From: Sulfuritalea sp. | GTDB lineage: Bacteria > Pseudomonadota > Gammaproteobacteria > Burkholderiales > Rhodocyclaceae | Length of the DNA stretch: 64,000 nt | NCBI GenBank assembly: GCA_016710465.1 | Contig: JADJVS010000016.1 | Coordinates: 62,001 to 126,000 of the forward strand | Direction of reading: 5' to 3' | Shown: positions 1-8,577 of the stretch, piece by piece | How the letters are laid out: each line of letters begins with the position of its first letter | Numbering within the stretch: position 1 is the stretch's first letter | Notes under the pieces: model-generated | The model's database searches: none | What the model was told of the DNA's origin: nothing | The model's input: only the letters and a program-made list of their open reading frames with translations | Made by a program: the position numbers and the translations under genes

Positions 1-1
1 T

Positions 2-166
2 GCCCGAGACCCACTACTTGCCCACACGCTCGGGGTGGCCCTTTCGCATCCAGAGCAATGCGGTATTGAATCAAGCTACTTTGGCGTTGACCAAACTGCG
101 AAGCAGCTATTCCTTCGGTTCGCAAGCCCAAACGATCCAGAGAACAAAAAGACAGTTCTGAAGTAG
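2..166 (+). CDS. 3' end of an unidentified small gene, probably an integron cassette ORF
   Basis: An open frame enters from the left edge and gives 54 residues before a TAG at 164-166. The peptide begins ARDPLLAHTLGVALSHPEQC and ends ENKKTVLK; it is of mixed composition and reads like a genuine protein C-terminus, not an antisense shadow. Its base composition is less GC-rich than that of the catabolic genes. It stops about ten bases before an attC-like site, which is exactly how a promoterless integron cassette is arranged. The family is not recognised and no function is proposed. The start codon lies outside the window. Confidence 0.5.
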   Translation, partial: ARDPLLAHTLGVALSHPEQCGIESSYFGVDQTAKQLFLRFASPNDPENKKTVLK

Positions 167-175
167 GCCGGTGAG

Positions 176-299
176 GTCTAACCCCTTGGTCGAGGCGAGG
201 CCCAACGGCAAGGCAGCCCGCGCTTCCAGGAGTGGCCTATCATCCTTCCGGCGAGCGGGCTCCCTTGCCGTCGGCCCCGCCTCACCTCGAACGTTGAAC
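176..299 (+). other. attC-like integron recombination site
   Basis: GTCTAAC at 176-182 fits the R'' core (RYYYAAC) and GTTGAAC at 293-299 fits the R' core (GTTRRRY). Between them the sequence folds on itself: TCGAGGCGAGG at 190-200 pairs with CCTCACCTCGA at 280-290 (10 of 11), and 205-221 pairs with 255-271 (16 of 17). The length of 124 bp is inside the range known for attC sites. It follows a small ORF directly. The integrase and any further cassettes would lie to the left, outside the window. Bases 300-442 after it hold no recognisable gene. Confidence 0.6.
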
Positions 300-442
300 G
301 TCGGCTTTCGCAGGCTCGCTAGTTCTGCTTTGGGCACGCTGCGGTCGTCCATGATGCCAGCACGCTCAAACAACTTTCTACTAATGTGCTGTGTTGCGCA
401 ATGTAAGTTGGATATCAATCATGGCTGCCGGATAGCCCTATT

Positions 443-2455
443 TCATTTGGTCTTGCTGAAGTCCGGCGTGCGCTTTTCCTTGAAGGCCGTGATGCCCTCG
501 CGCGCGCTGTCGAGGCAGGCCGAAAGGCCGAACGACCGGTAGCCGACCTCCAGCGCCTCGGCGAAGCTCGCCGCCGCCGCCGCTTCGAGGATGGAGCGCT
601 CCATCAGTTCGATGCACTCGCGGCTCAGCACCTGGCCGCTGGCGGCGCGCGCCTCGACCGGGGCTATGCTCACCTGCACCGGGTTGTCGCCGATCGGCTT
701 GACCTGGCCGACCAGCGCATGCACCCGCGCGACGGCGGCCGCCACGAGTTGTTCCGTATTTTCGGCCAGGCCGTCGACGATGCCCAACTCGTGGGCACGC
801 GCGGCCTTCAGGCGTTCCGCCGTGCGCAGCATGGCGTTGAAGGTCGGCGCCGCATGCGGCCAGCGGCGGTAGGGCACGGCCATGGCGCCGATGCCGTGGG
901 TGATACCCAGGGTCACCTCGGGCATCTGGATCCACGCCCGCTTCATGGCGACGATGCTGTGGCAGCGCGCGGCCAGTTCGAAGCCGCCACCCAGGGCGAT
1001 GCCGTTGAGCGCCGCGACCACCGGCTTCTTCATCTGGTCGAGATGCACCAGCAGGCGCGAGCAGTCGCGCGCGTACTGCGCCGACGCATCGGCATCGCCC
1101 AGCATGTCCACGAAGCGGCCGATGTCGCCGCCGGCGCAGAACGAGCGCGTGCCGTAGCCGGTGATGACGAAGCCGGCGACCTTGGGGTCGTTCTCGAAGC
1201 GGCGGATCACCGACAGGACCTCGTTGTTCATGTCGTCATGCAGCGCGTTCATCGCCTCGGGGCGGCGCAGGGTGATGACTTTCACGTCGCCCAGGTCATC
1301 GACCAGGATGTGGCGCAGGAAGCCCTGGTAGGCATCGAAAGGGCGCGTCGGCATGGGCATGCCGGCGCGTTCGCTGCGCAGGCGGATCAGCGCCTGGCCG
1401 GTGGTCTGCTCGCCCAGGCTGCGCATCAGTTCCAGCGGGCCGTGCTTGAAGCCCAGCGCCAGGCGGCAGCCGAGGTCGAGATCGCCCGAGTCGCCGATCT
1501 GGCGGTCGACGATATCCACGCTTTGCGAGAACAGGATGCCCAGCAGGCGCTGGCGGATGGCCTGCGCGGTGGCCGGGGTGACCGCGACCTTCTTGCCGGG
1601 CGGCACCGTGACCCAGGTATCGACCGACTTGAAGATCGGCGCGGGATCGTAGTGCGAGCCTTCCATCTCGGCCTGCAGGGTGTTGGTCTCGGTGATGATG
1701 GGATTGCCGTGCGCCAGGTTGAGCACGAAGAAGGGGCCGGCATGGACGAACTCGGCGGCCACGCTGTCGACCTCGGCGGCCGTGGCGCGGTCGAGCAGCA
1801 GCGCGGATTCGTTGCACCAGTTGTCGAAGATGCGGTCGAGCATGAAGCAGGCGACGTCGGCGGTCAGCAGCGGCACCTTGCCGGTCATGCAGAAGGCCCA
1901 GCGCAGGTACTCGACCACGGCCGGGTCGGACTTCTTCCATTCGATGACTTCGACGGCCGGGTTGCGCCAGGCCGGTGCGAAAAAGTGGGTCACGGTGGCG
2001 CGCTCGGGACGCTTCATTTCGCTGAAGATCAGTTCCGCCGGCAGCGAGCTGGTGTTCGAGGTGATCAGCGCCTCGGGCCGCACCACGGCTTCGATCATGG
2101 CGAAGATCTTGCGCTTCAGCGGCAGGTTCTCGGTGGCGGCCTCGATCACCCAATCGGCATCGGCGATGTCGGCGTAGTCCATCGTGCCGTAGAGATTGTG
2201 GATCACGTCCCTGGCCTCGGCCTCGCTCATCTTGCCGCGCGCCACGGCCTTCTTCGAATACTCGGCGAAGCGCAGCAGGGCCGATTCCACGGCCTTCTGA
2301 TTGACGTCGACGAGGTAGAGCTTGAGGCCGGGAATCGCGCTCTTCAGGTAATAGCCGATGTCCGGGCCGATGGTGCCGGCGCCGATGATGGCAACGGCGC
2401 GCGGCAGGGGGCGGGCGGGGGTGGCAAGCAGCGGATTGGCGTAGCGGGCGGTCAT
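443..2455 (-). CDS. 3-hydroxyacyl-CoA dehydrogenase / enoyl-CoA hydratase fusion
   Basis: This 670-residue bifunctional beta-oxidation enzyme should hydrate an enoyl-CoA and oxidise the resulting 3-hydroxyacyl-CoA with NAD. The NAD-binding motif GAGTIGPDIG lies near the N-terminus, followed by the 3HCDH C-terminal fold. A crotonase domain fills roughly the last 270 residues, with the oxyanion stretch GGGFELA and the second catalytic Glu in MPEVTLG, so both hydratase glutamates are present. The domain order is the reverse of FadB, where the hydratase comes first. The start at 2455 is chosen over an in-frame ATG at 2542 because AAGGA precedes it by 8 bases and the NAD motif follows at normal distance. 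It stands alone behind its own promoter. The chain-length preference is not readable. Confidence 0.9.
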   Translation of the reverse strand: MTARYANPLLATPARPLPRAVAIIGAGTIGPDIGYYLKSAIPGLKLYLVDVNQKAVESALLRFAEYSKKAVARGKMSEAEARDVIHNLYGTMDYADIADADWVIEAATENLPLKRKIFAMIEAVVRPEALITSNTSSLPAELIFSEMKRPERATVTHFFAPAWRNPAVEVIEWKKSDPAVVEYLRWAFCMTGKVPLLTADVACFMLDRIFDNWCNESALLLDRATAAEVDSVAAEFVHAGPFFVLNLAHGNPIITETNTLQAEMEGSHYDPAPIFKSVDTWVTVPPGKKVAVTPATAQAIRQRLLGILFSQSVDIVDRQIGDSGDLDLGCRLALGFKHGPLELMRSLGEQTTGQALIRLRSERAGMPMPTRPFDAYQGFLRHILVDDLGDVKVITLRRPEAMNALHDDMNNEVLSVIRRFENDPKVAGFVITGYGTRSFCAGGDIGRFVDMLGDADASAQYARDCSRLLVHLDQMKKPVVAALNGIALGGGFELAARCHSIVAMKRAWIQMPEVTLGITHGIGAMAVPYRRWPHAAPTFNAMLRTAERLKAARAHELGIVDGLAENTEQLVAAAVARVHALVGQVKPIGDNPVQVSIAPVEARAASGQVLSRECIELMERSILEAAAAASFAEALEVGYRSFGLSACLDSAREGITAFKEKRTPDFSKTK

Positions 2456-2465
2456 GTCGACTTCC

Positions 2466-2514
2466 TTGTATGCGGTATACAATGAATTATCCAACAAACC
2501 TGCGTCGCGCACAA
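2466..2514 (-). promoter_or_regulatory. Promoter and palindromic operator of the dehydrogenase/hydratase fusion
   Basis: On the minus strand TTGTGC (2514-2509) and GATAAT (2491-2486) are separated by 17 bases, a plausible sigma-70 promoter. Just downstream, TTGTATGCGGTATACAA (2482-2466) is an inverted repeat with 6-bp arms that would cover the transcription start and reach the ribosome-binding site. This is the usual place for a repressor operator of GntR or TetR type. The regulator itself is not adjacent. Confidence 0.5.
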
Positions 2515-2557
2515 TCGGCTGCGCACGCCTTTCCCAGCGCACGAGTCGGCGCTGGCG

Positions 2558-3559
2558 CTACGCCGATTTCTGGCCGATGTAGCGCGGGTTCTCGAACAGC
2601 GAGGTGATGCGCACCTGCTTCACCTCGGGGTGGTCGGGGACGAGGAAGATCACCGGGGTCAGCATTTCCTCGAAGATGCCGCGCAGGCTGCGGGCGCCGA
2701 CCTTGTATTCCATGGCCAGGTCGGCGATCTGCTCGAACACCAGCGGCTCGATCAGCAGCTCCACGTTCGAGTCGCGGAGAATCTGGCGGTACTGTTCGTA
2801 GATCGAGTTCTTCGGCTCGGTCATGATGCGCACCATCATCTCGCGCGACAGCGGCAGCAGCGAAGCCACCACCGGCAGGCGGCCGGCGAACTCCTGGATC
2901 AGGCCGTATTCGAACAGGTCGGTGGGCTTGATGCGGGCGTTGAGGCGGTCGAGCAGCTTCTGGTTGTCGTCCTCCGACGTGGAAATGAAGCCGAAGGAAT
3001 GGGTGCGCGCAAGGATGCTCTCGATGCCGACAAAGGCGCCGCCACATATGAAGAGAATCTCGGTGGTGTCGATGTAGGCGGTTTCCTTGAGCTTGACCGG
3101 CGCGCCTTCCATGATCTTGAGCAGCGCATGCTGGACGCTTTCGCCGGAGGTGCCGCGCAACTGCAACTGCTGCGCCTCATTGACCTTGAGCTTGTCGATC
3201 TCGTCGATGAAGACGATGCCGCGCTGCGCGCGCGCGACGTCGCCCTCGGCCTTGTCGATCAGGCGTTCGAGGATGGCGACGATCTCGTCATTGACGTATT
3301 CGCTTTGCGCCAGCGAGGTCGCGTTGGCGGTGACGAAGGGCACGCCAAGCACGCGCGAGAGCGTCTCGCAGAGCAGGGTCTTGCCCGTGCCGGTGGGGCC
3401 GATCAGCAACACGTTGCTCTTGATGATGTCGAGCTTTTCCGGCGCCGCCAGGGCGATCTTGCGGTAGTGGGTATACACGGCGACGGCGAGCTGGCGCTTG
3501 GCCTCTTCCTGGCCGACCACGTGCTGGTCGAGGAACTTGACGATCTGGCTGGGGGTCAT
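2558..3559 (-). CDS. ClpX-like AAA+ ATPase lacking the zinc-binding domain
   Basis: This 333-residue protein follows the ClpX AAA+ module from end to end: Walker A GPTGTGKT (54-61), Walker B IVFIDEID (about 114-121), a RLPVV segment and the sensor-2 motif GARSLRG. It begins directly in the AAA+ domain, so the N-terminal Cys4 zinc domain of true ClpX is missing and the length is about 90 residues short of ClpX. The pore loop that reads GYVG in ClpX reads SEYVND here (85-90), and the ClpP-docking IGF tripeptide region reads SFGF. Substrate gripping and ClpP pairing are therefore probably altered. It lies between unrelated genes with no clpP nearby. It may be a stand-alone remodelling factor. 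The real ClpX is presumably elsewhere. Confidence 0.8.
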   Translation of the reverse strand: MTPSQIVKFLDQHVVGQEEAKRQLAVAVYTHYRKIALAAPEKLDIIKSNVLLIGPTGTGKTLLCETLSRVLGVPFVTANATSLAQSEYVNDEIVAILERLIDKAEGDVARAQRGIVFIDEIDKLKVNEAQQLQLRGTSGESVQHALLKIMEGAPVKLKETAYIDTTEILFICGGAFVGIESILARTHSFGFISTSEDDNQKLLDRLNARIKPTDLFEYGLIQEFAGRLPVVASLLPLSREMMVRIMTEPKNSIYEQYRQILRDSNVELLIEPLVFEQIADLAMEYKVGARSLRGIFEEMLTPVIFLVPDHPEVKQVRITSLFENPRYIGQKSA

Positions 3560-3575
3560 GCCGCTAGCTTACCAG

Positions 3576-5084
3576 CTAGGCGCGCCCGGCGAGCAGTTCG
3601 CGCAGCGCGGTTTTCAGGACCTTGCCGGTGTTGTTCTTGGGAAGCGCATCGACCATCACATAGCGCTTGGGCCGCTTGAAGCGGGCGATGTTCTCCAGGC
3701 ACAGGGCATCGAGCTCGGCCGTGTCGGGCGCCGGCCCGCGCGGCACGATAAAGGCAATGACGATTTCGCCCCATTCGGCGTCGGCCGCGCCGACCACCGA
3801 GACCTCGGCCACTGCCGGGTTGCGCAGCAGCACTTCCTCGACTTCGCGCGGGTAGATGTTGGAGCCGCCGGAAATGATCACGTCCTTGCTGCGGTCCTTC
3901 AGCGTCAAATAGCCGTCGGCATCCATGCTGCCCACATCCCCCGTGTGCAGCCAGCCGCCGCGCAAGGTCTCGGCGGTGGCCGCCGGATTGTCCCAGTAAC
4001 CGGCCATCACCGTGTCGCCACGCACCAGCACCTCGCCGACCTCGCCCGGCGGCAGCGGCGCGTCGTCCGCTCCGCCGACGCGGACTTCGACGCCGGTAAA
4101 GGCGGGGCCCACCGAGGCCAAGCGATCGAGGTGGCGCGGGTGGCCGCTGTCGGCGTGGTCGGCGCGCGACAGGCAGGAAATGGTCATCGGCGATTCGCCC
4201 TGGCCGTAGATCTGCACCAGCTTGTTGCCAAAGCGCGCCAGCGCGGCCCGGCAATCGGCGACATACATCGGCCCGCCGCCATAGACGATGGTCTTCAGGC
4301 CCGGCAGGGCGCCGCCGTCGCGGTGCTCGACCAGGCGCTTGACCATGGTCGGCGCGGCGAACATCGTCACGCCGCGATGCGCGCGCAGCAGCTCGAAGAT
4401 TTCCGCCGGCTCGAAGCCGCCGGATTCCGGCGTCACGTTGAGCCCGCCGTGGGCGACGTGCGGCAGCATGTAGAAGCCCGAGCCGTGCGACATCGGCGCG
4501 GCATGGACGATGGCGTCGCCGGGCGTGATGGCATCGACGTCGGCGAGATAGTTGAGGATCGCCGCCATCAGGTTGCGCTGGGTCAGGGTCACGCCCTTGG
4601 GCCGGCCGGTGGTGCCGCTGGTATAGAACAGCCAGGCCGGGTCGGTTGGCGCCCGCTCGGCCGCTTCGATCGGCGCGGCGAACAGGGCATCCCAGGCGGC
4701 GCTGCCGGTTTCGATCGCCTCGACCAGGCCCGGCACGGCCAGCCCGGCCAGCGCGGGATGGAGGTCGGGCGTGGCGAAGCGCAGCCGGCAGCCGCTGTGG
4801 CCGAAGATGTATTCGAGTTCCTTCGGATGCAGCTTGGCATTGATCGGCACCGCCACCAGCCCGGCATGCCAGCAGGCGAACATCGCCTCGGCATACGCGG
4901 GGCAGTTCTTCATCACCAGGCCGACGCGATCGCCGGGCGCCAAGCGCGCCGCCAGCCCGCCGGCCAGGCGCGCGACGCGTGCGGCGAATTCGGCATAGCT
5001 GGCGACGACGCGGGTGCCGACCGCCAGCGCGGGGCGCTCGGCATGCAGGTGGGCGGCACGCGAAAGGAGGAGGGCGACGTTCAT
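3576..5084 (-). CDS. AMP-dependent acyl-CoA synthetase (class I adenylate-forming)
   Basis: This 502-residue ligase should activate a carboxylic acid to its CoA thioester through an acyl-adenylate. The phosphate-binding loop YTSGTTGRPKGVTLTQRN, the YGQGESPMT adenine region and the hinge/lysine region ending in LPKNNTGKV are all present. The start at 5084 gives an N-terminus (MNVALLLSRAAHLHAERPAL) typical of the family and is preceded by GGCAGC-rich sequence without a strong ribosome-binding site. It overlaps the stop of the upstream NnrS gene by 4 bases (ATGA), so translation is probably coupled. Substrate could be aromatic, medium-chain or branched; sequence alone does not decide. Confidence 0.85.
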   Translation of the reverse strand: MNVALLLSRAAHLHAERPALAVGTRVVASYAEFAARVARLAGGLAARLAPGDRVGLVMKNCPAYAEAMFACWHAGLVAVPINAKLHPKELEYIFGHSGCRLRFATPDLHPALAGLAVPGLVEAIETGSAAWDALFAAPIEAAERAPTDPAWLFYTSGTTGRPKGVTLTQRNLMAAILNYLADVDAITPGDAIVHAAPMSHGSGFYMLPHVAHGGLNVTPESGGFEPAEIFELLRAHRGVTMFAAPTMVKRLVEHRDGGALPGLKTIVYGGGPMYVADCRAALARFGNKLVQIYGQGESPMTISCLSRADHADSGHPRHLDRLASVGPAFTGVEVRVGGADDAPLPPGEVGEVLVRGDTVMAGYWDNPAATAETLRGGWLHTGDVGSMDADGYLTLKDRSKDVIISGGSNIYPREVEEVLLRNPAVAEVSVVGAADAEWGEIVIAFIVPRGPAPDTAELDALCLENIARFKRPKRYVMVDALPKNNTGKVLKTALRELLAGRA

Positions 5085-6253
5085 GGCAGCTCGTTGGCGC
5101 GCGGCAGGCTGGGCGCCAGCAGCACCTTGGCATAACAGCCCAGGTAGATGACAAAAGCCCCCGCCCAGAGCAGGGTGGCGTAGGAAATCGCCGTGCCGCC
5201 AGCGCCGACTCCTGCCGCCACGCGCAATGCGGCGGCGAGGAACATCGCGGCGCAGGCGACCATCATCGGCCACGGCATGGCCAGCGGACGGCCGGTATGG
5301 CGCTGGCTGACGCGCGTCATCAGGCCCAGCATCATCAGGCCGAGGCTGCCGACGGTGAAGGCGTGCAGCCAGCTTGCCTCCGGCACCCGGCCGCTGAGAT
5401 CGGCCACCGCCTTCAGCGCGAAGGCCAGCAGCAGCCAGGCGAAGCCCAGGTGCATGGGCAGCAGCAGGGGTACGTCGGCGACGCGCCAGCCCTGCCAGCG
5501 CGCGCTGCGCCAGCCGTAGAGCAGCAGGCAGGCCAGCGCCGCGCTGCCGCTCCAGGCGGGTGGCGCGCCGCCGAGGTCGCAGGCGGCCAGCGCCAGCAGG
5601 GCGATGAGCGCCGCCGCTTCCAGCGGCATCAGGAAGGGCGGCTGCGCGCCGCGGCCTTTCTCGCGCAGCGCGTTGCCGGTGAAGATCGGCGCCAGCACGC
5701 CGCCCTTCAGCACGTAGAGCACGACGATGGCCCAGATCGCGCCGCGCAGCGCCAGCCCCGCCAGCGCCGCGTCGCCGCGCACGGCGGCCTGGTGGTAGGC
5801 CAGGTTGGCGATGAACAAGGCCGCGAGTATCGGCAGCAACAGCAGGTAGAGCCGGTTCTTCACGCGCAGCAACTGCGGCGCCAGCATGGCGATTGCCGTT
5901 GCATAGAGCAGGCAATCGAGCAATGCCGGCAAGGGCGCCGGCAGCCAGGGCGCGGCCCAGAAGCCGAAGCGCCCGGCCAGCCACAGTGCGACCAGCAGCT
6001 TGAGGCGCGCGCCGTCGATTTCCTCCGTGCCGGCCCAGCTCGGCAGCGCCGTCAGCACCACGCCGAAGATGATGGCGGCGGCGAAGCCGAAAACGAATTC
6101 GTGCCCATGCACCAGCTTCAGCGGCAAGCCGGCCGGCACCACCCAGTGCCCCAGCCAGGCCGCCAGCCAGGCCGCCGCCAGCAGCGGCGCATAGGCTGCA
6201 CCGAGCAGGTAGAAGGGACGGAAGGCGCTGGACCAGACCGGTGCCGGAGTCAT
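5081..6253 (-). CDS. nnrS: NnrS family haem/copper membrane protein
   Basis: This is a 390-residue, very hydrophobic protein with about twelve predicted membrane segments. The N-terminal stretch FRPFYLLGAAYAPL, the LVHGHEFVFGFAAAIIFG segment and HAFTVGSLGLMMLGLMTRV are characteristic of NnrS. NnrS proteins bind haem and copper, accompany denitrification genes, and protect metabolism from nitric oxide. The start at 6253 is preferred because the residues upstream are not homologous in character and belong to the overlapping toxin gene. Its stop overlaps the following acyl-CoA ligase. Its presence supports a nitrate/nitrite-respiring lifestyle. Confidence 0.85.
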   Translation of the reverse strand: MTPAPVWSSAFRPFYLLGAAYAPLLAAAWLAAWLGHWVVPAGLPLKLVHGHEFVFGFAAAIIFGVVLTALPSWAGTEEIDGARLKLLVALWLAGRFGFWAAPWLPAPLPALLDCLLYATAIAMLAPQLLRVKNRLYLLLLPILAALFIANLAYHQAAVRGDAALAGLALRGAIWAIVVLYVLKGGVLAPIFTGNALREKGRGAQPPFLMPLEAAALIALLALAACDLGGAPPAWSGSAALACLLLYGWRSARWQGWRVADVPLLLPMHLGFAWLLLAFALKAVADLSGRVPEASWLHAFTVGSLGLMMLGLMTRVSQRHTGRPLAMPWPMMVACAAMFLAAALRVAAGVGAGGTAISYATLLWAGAFVIYLGCYAKVLLAPSLPRANELP

Positions 6254-6254
6254 C

Positions 6255-6557
6255 TCAGCCGCCACGCTCCGCGTAGCCGGCCTCGCGTTGGCTGCGCAGG
6301 GCGAGCACCAGCACGATATCGGGAGTGGCAAGGTAGCAATACAGGGCGATATAGCCCCGCGAACGGCGACCGATCACCAGTTCGCGCTTGCCCTTGGCTA
6401 CCGGTCGGCCGATCAGTGGGTTGTGCTCCAGCACGTCCAGTGCCTCGATGATTTCCCGGATGCGAGCTTCTGGTTGCTCGACCTGATGCCGCGCCAGGTG
6501 GTCGAGAATGCGCTCGAAGTCTTCGGAAATTTCCGGGGCCAGTTCGATGCGCGACAC
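6255..6557 (-). CDS. parE: ParE/RelE-superfamily toxin
   Basis: This 100-residue protein begins with GTG (SRIELAPEISEDFERI) three bases after the antitoxin stop. The pattern of an N-terminal helix pair, then HNPLIGRPV, then ELVIGRRSRGYIALYCY and a final VLVLALRSQREAGY is that of ParE/RelE toxins, which act on gyrase or on translating mRNA. The length is normal. It ends two bases from the NnrS start. ParE versus RelE cannot be settled, so the symbol is provisional. Confidence 0.8.
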   Translation of the reverse strand: MSRIELAPEISEDFERILDHLARHQVEQPEARIREIIEALDVLEHNPLIGRPVAKGKRELVIGRRSRGYIALYCYLATPDIVLVLALRSQREAGYAERGG

Positions 6558-6559
6558 GC

Positions 6560-6844
6560 TCAGCGCGCCAGCTTGCGCGCGGAAGGGCGTCGGGCCGGGG
6601 TGCCGGCAAGGCGCGCTTCGAGATAGTCGCGCATGCTTGCCCAGGGGATGGTCTTGCCTGTGGCAAGAATCCTGGCGAGGCGGGCATCCGCCGTGGTTTC
6701 GAAATCGCCACGCAACTCGTCCTGCGTGGCTTTCTCGGCGATGGCTTCGAGGATAAAGCCGTGCGGCGTCGTGCCGGCGCGCTTGGCGGCGGCGGCGACG
6801 CGGGTCTTGAGTTCGTCCGGCATGCGTATCGTCGTGGTGCTCAT
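6560..6844 (-). CDS. parD: Ribbon-helix-helix antitoxin (ParD/CopG-like)
   Basis: The 94-residue protein opens with STTTIRMPDELKTRVAAAA, a typical ribbon-helix-helix DNA-binding N-terminus, and continues with a long helical region that would wrap the toxin. It lies immediately upstream of the ParE/RelE-type toxin, the usual antitoxin-first order. It should bind its own promoter in the stretch between 6845 and the SelO gene and repress the pair. Confidence 0.85.
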   Translation of the reverse strand: MSTTTIRMPDELKTRVAAAAKRAGTTPHGFILEAIAEKATQDELRGDFETTADARLARILATGKTIPWASMRDYLEARLAGTPARRPSARKLAR

Positions 6845-6937
6845 CGAGGTGCTCCATCGCGGCAGTGGGTGACGAACTGTAGCACACCGGTGCTACGCGC
6901 GGATTCCCGGCCCGTCATGCGCGGTGCTTGCCCCGCC

Positions 6938-8433
6938 TCAGGTGCCGCAAAACGTGCGGTAGCGTTCGGTGTAGCCGGCCGGTGCGGGCTCGGCCCAGGG
7001 GCCAGCGCCGGGTCCTCGTCAAAGGGGCGGCGGATGGCCTGCAGCAGCGCTTCGAAGGGGCCGAGATCGCCCTCGCTGGATGCGGCTTCGAGGGCTTCCT
7101 CGACGCGATGGTTGCGCGCGATGATGCGCGGATTCACCTGCCGCATTGCCTGCGCGCGCTGCGCCGCGGGCCGTGCCTCGGCGGCGGCCCGCGCCTGCCA
7201 GCGCGCCAGCCAGGCGTCGAGCGCCGCCGTGTCGGCAAACAGCGCATGCAGAGTTTCCGCGCGGCCTTGCGTCGCGTCGGCCAGGTGGCGCCAGGCGAGG
7301 GTGTAGTCGATGCCGCCGTCTTGCAGCAGCGCCAGCCAGTCGGTGGCCAGTGCGGCATCGGCCTCGTCGTCCCCCGGTTCCTGAAGCCCGAGCTTGGCGC
7401 GCACGCCCGCCAGCCAGTGGCGGCGATAGCTGGCGCCGAAGCCGGCGAGGATGCCGGTGGCGATGTCCACGGCCTGCTCCTCGTCCTCCGCCAGCAGCGG
7501 CAGGATGGCCTCGGCCAGGCGCGCCAGGTTCCATTGCGCGATGCCGGGCTGGTTGGCGTAGGCATAGCGCCCGTGCTGGTCGATCGAACTGAACACCGTG
7601 CCCGGGTGGTAGGCCTCCATGAAGGCGCAGGGGCCGAAGTCGATGGTCTCGCCGGCGATGCTCATGTTGTCGGTATTCATCACGCCGTGGATGAAGCCGA
7701 CGTTCATCCACCGTGCCAGCAGCGCCGACTGTCGTTCGGCCACCGCGCGCAGCCACCGCGCGTGGCGATCCGGCGCGCCGGCCAGCTCCGGATCGTGGCG
7801 CGCGATGCCGTAGTCGGCGAGCTGGCGCAGCTTTTCGCGCTCGTCGCGCGCGGCGAAATACTCGAAGGTGCCGACACGAAGGTGGCTGGCGGCAACGCGC
7901 GTCAGTTGCGCACCGGGCAGGGTCTCTTCGCGATACACGGGTTCGCCGGTGGCGATCACCGCCAGGGCGCGCGTGGTGGCGATGCCCAGCGCATGCATGG
8001 CTTCGCCGACCAGCACCTCGCGCAGCATCGGTCCCACCGCCGCCTTGCCGTCGCCGTTGCGCGAGAAGGGCGTGCGCCCCGAGCCCTTGAAGGCGAGGTC
8101 GCGGCGGCGGCCGTGGCGGTCGATGAGCTCGCCGATCAAAAGTGCCCGGCCGTCACCGAGCTGCGGCGAGAAGTTGCCGAACTGGTGGCCGGCATAGGCC
8201 TGGGCGATGGGCGTGGCGCCCTCGGGCAAGGCGTTGCCGGAGAACAGCGCGGCCAGCGCCGCCTCGTCGTGCGCGCCCAGCGCCAGGCCCAGCTCGTCGG
8301 CCAGTGCATGGTTCACGAACAGCAAGCGCGGCGACTGCACCGGGGCGGGGGGCCAGGCCACGTAGCAACCAGGCAGATCGCGGGCATAGCTGTTGTCGAA
8401 ATTGATCGCGGGTTTGCTCATGGTGTCGGGCAT
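6938..8433 (-). CDS. selO: Protein adenylyltransferase SelO (YdiU), frameshifted near the 3' end
   Basis: SelO is a pseudokinase-fold enzyme that transfers AMP to protein Ser/Thr/Tyr. The N-terminus INFDNSYARDLPG, the AGHQFGNF and QLGDGRA motifs, and the GVMNTDNMSIAG/DFGPCAFM segments are diagnostic. The open frame runs without its proper end to 6841. In the next frame, from about 7000, the sequence reads WAEPAPAGYTERYRTFCGT and stops at 6938, which is the conserved family C-terminus. One C appears to be missing from the CCCC run at 6998-7001. The gene is therefore either a sequencing-error victim or a very recent mutant. An alternative start lies at 8421; neither has a good ribosome-binding site. 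Confidence 0.85.
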
Positions 8434-8577
8434 GGGTGGTCGGGCAGGCTTGGGCCGCCAAGCTTAATCGAGCTTGCGCCGGGGGAGGCCCCGCCAACAG
8501 AGTGGTTTTGGCGCCACCGCCGCCTGCGATAGATGCGGTCCGCGGTGGCAGAATCAAGGCTTTGCCGGAGAACCGCC

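Noticed and set aside
719..2485. Long plus-strand open frame of 588 codons opposite the dehydrogenase/hydratase fusion
   Set aside because: It is antisense to a gene with clear motifs, is rich in His, Arg, Gly and Ala as expected of a mirror frame in high-GC DNA, and has no recognisable fold. Similar long mirror frames occur opposite most genes here.
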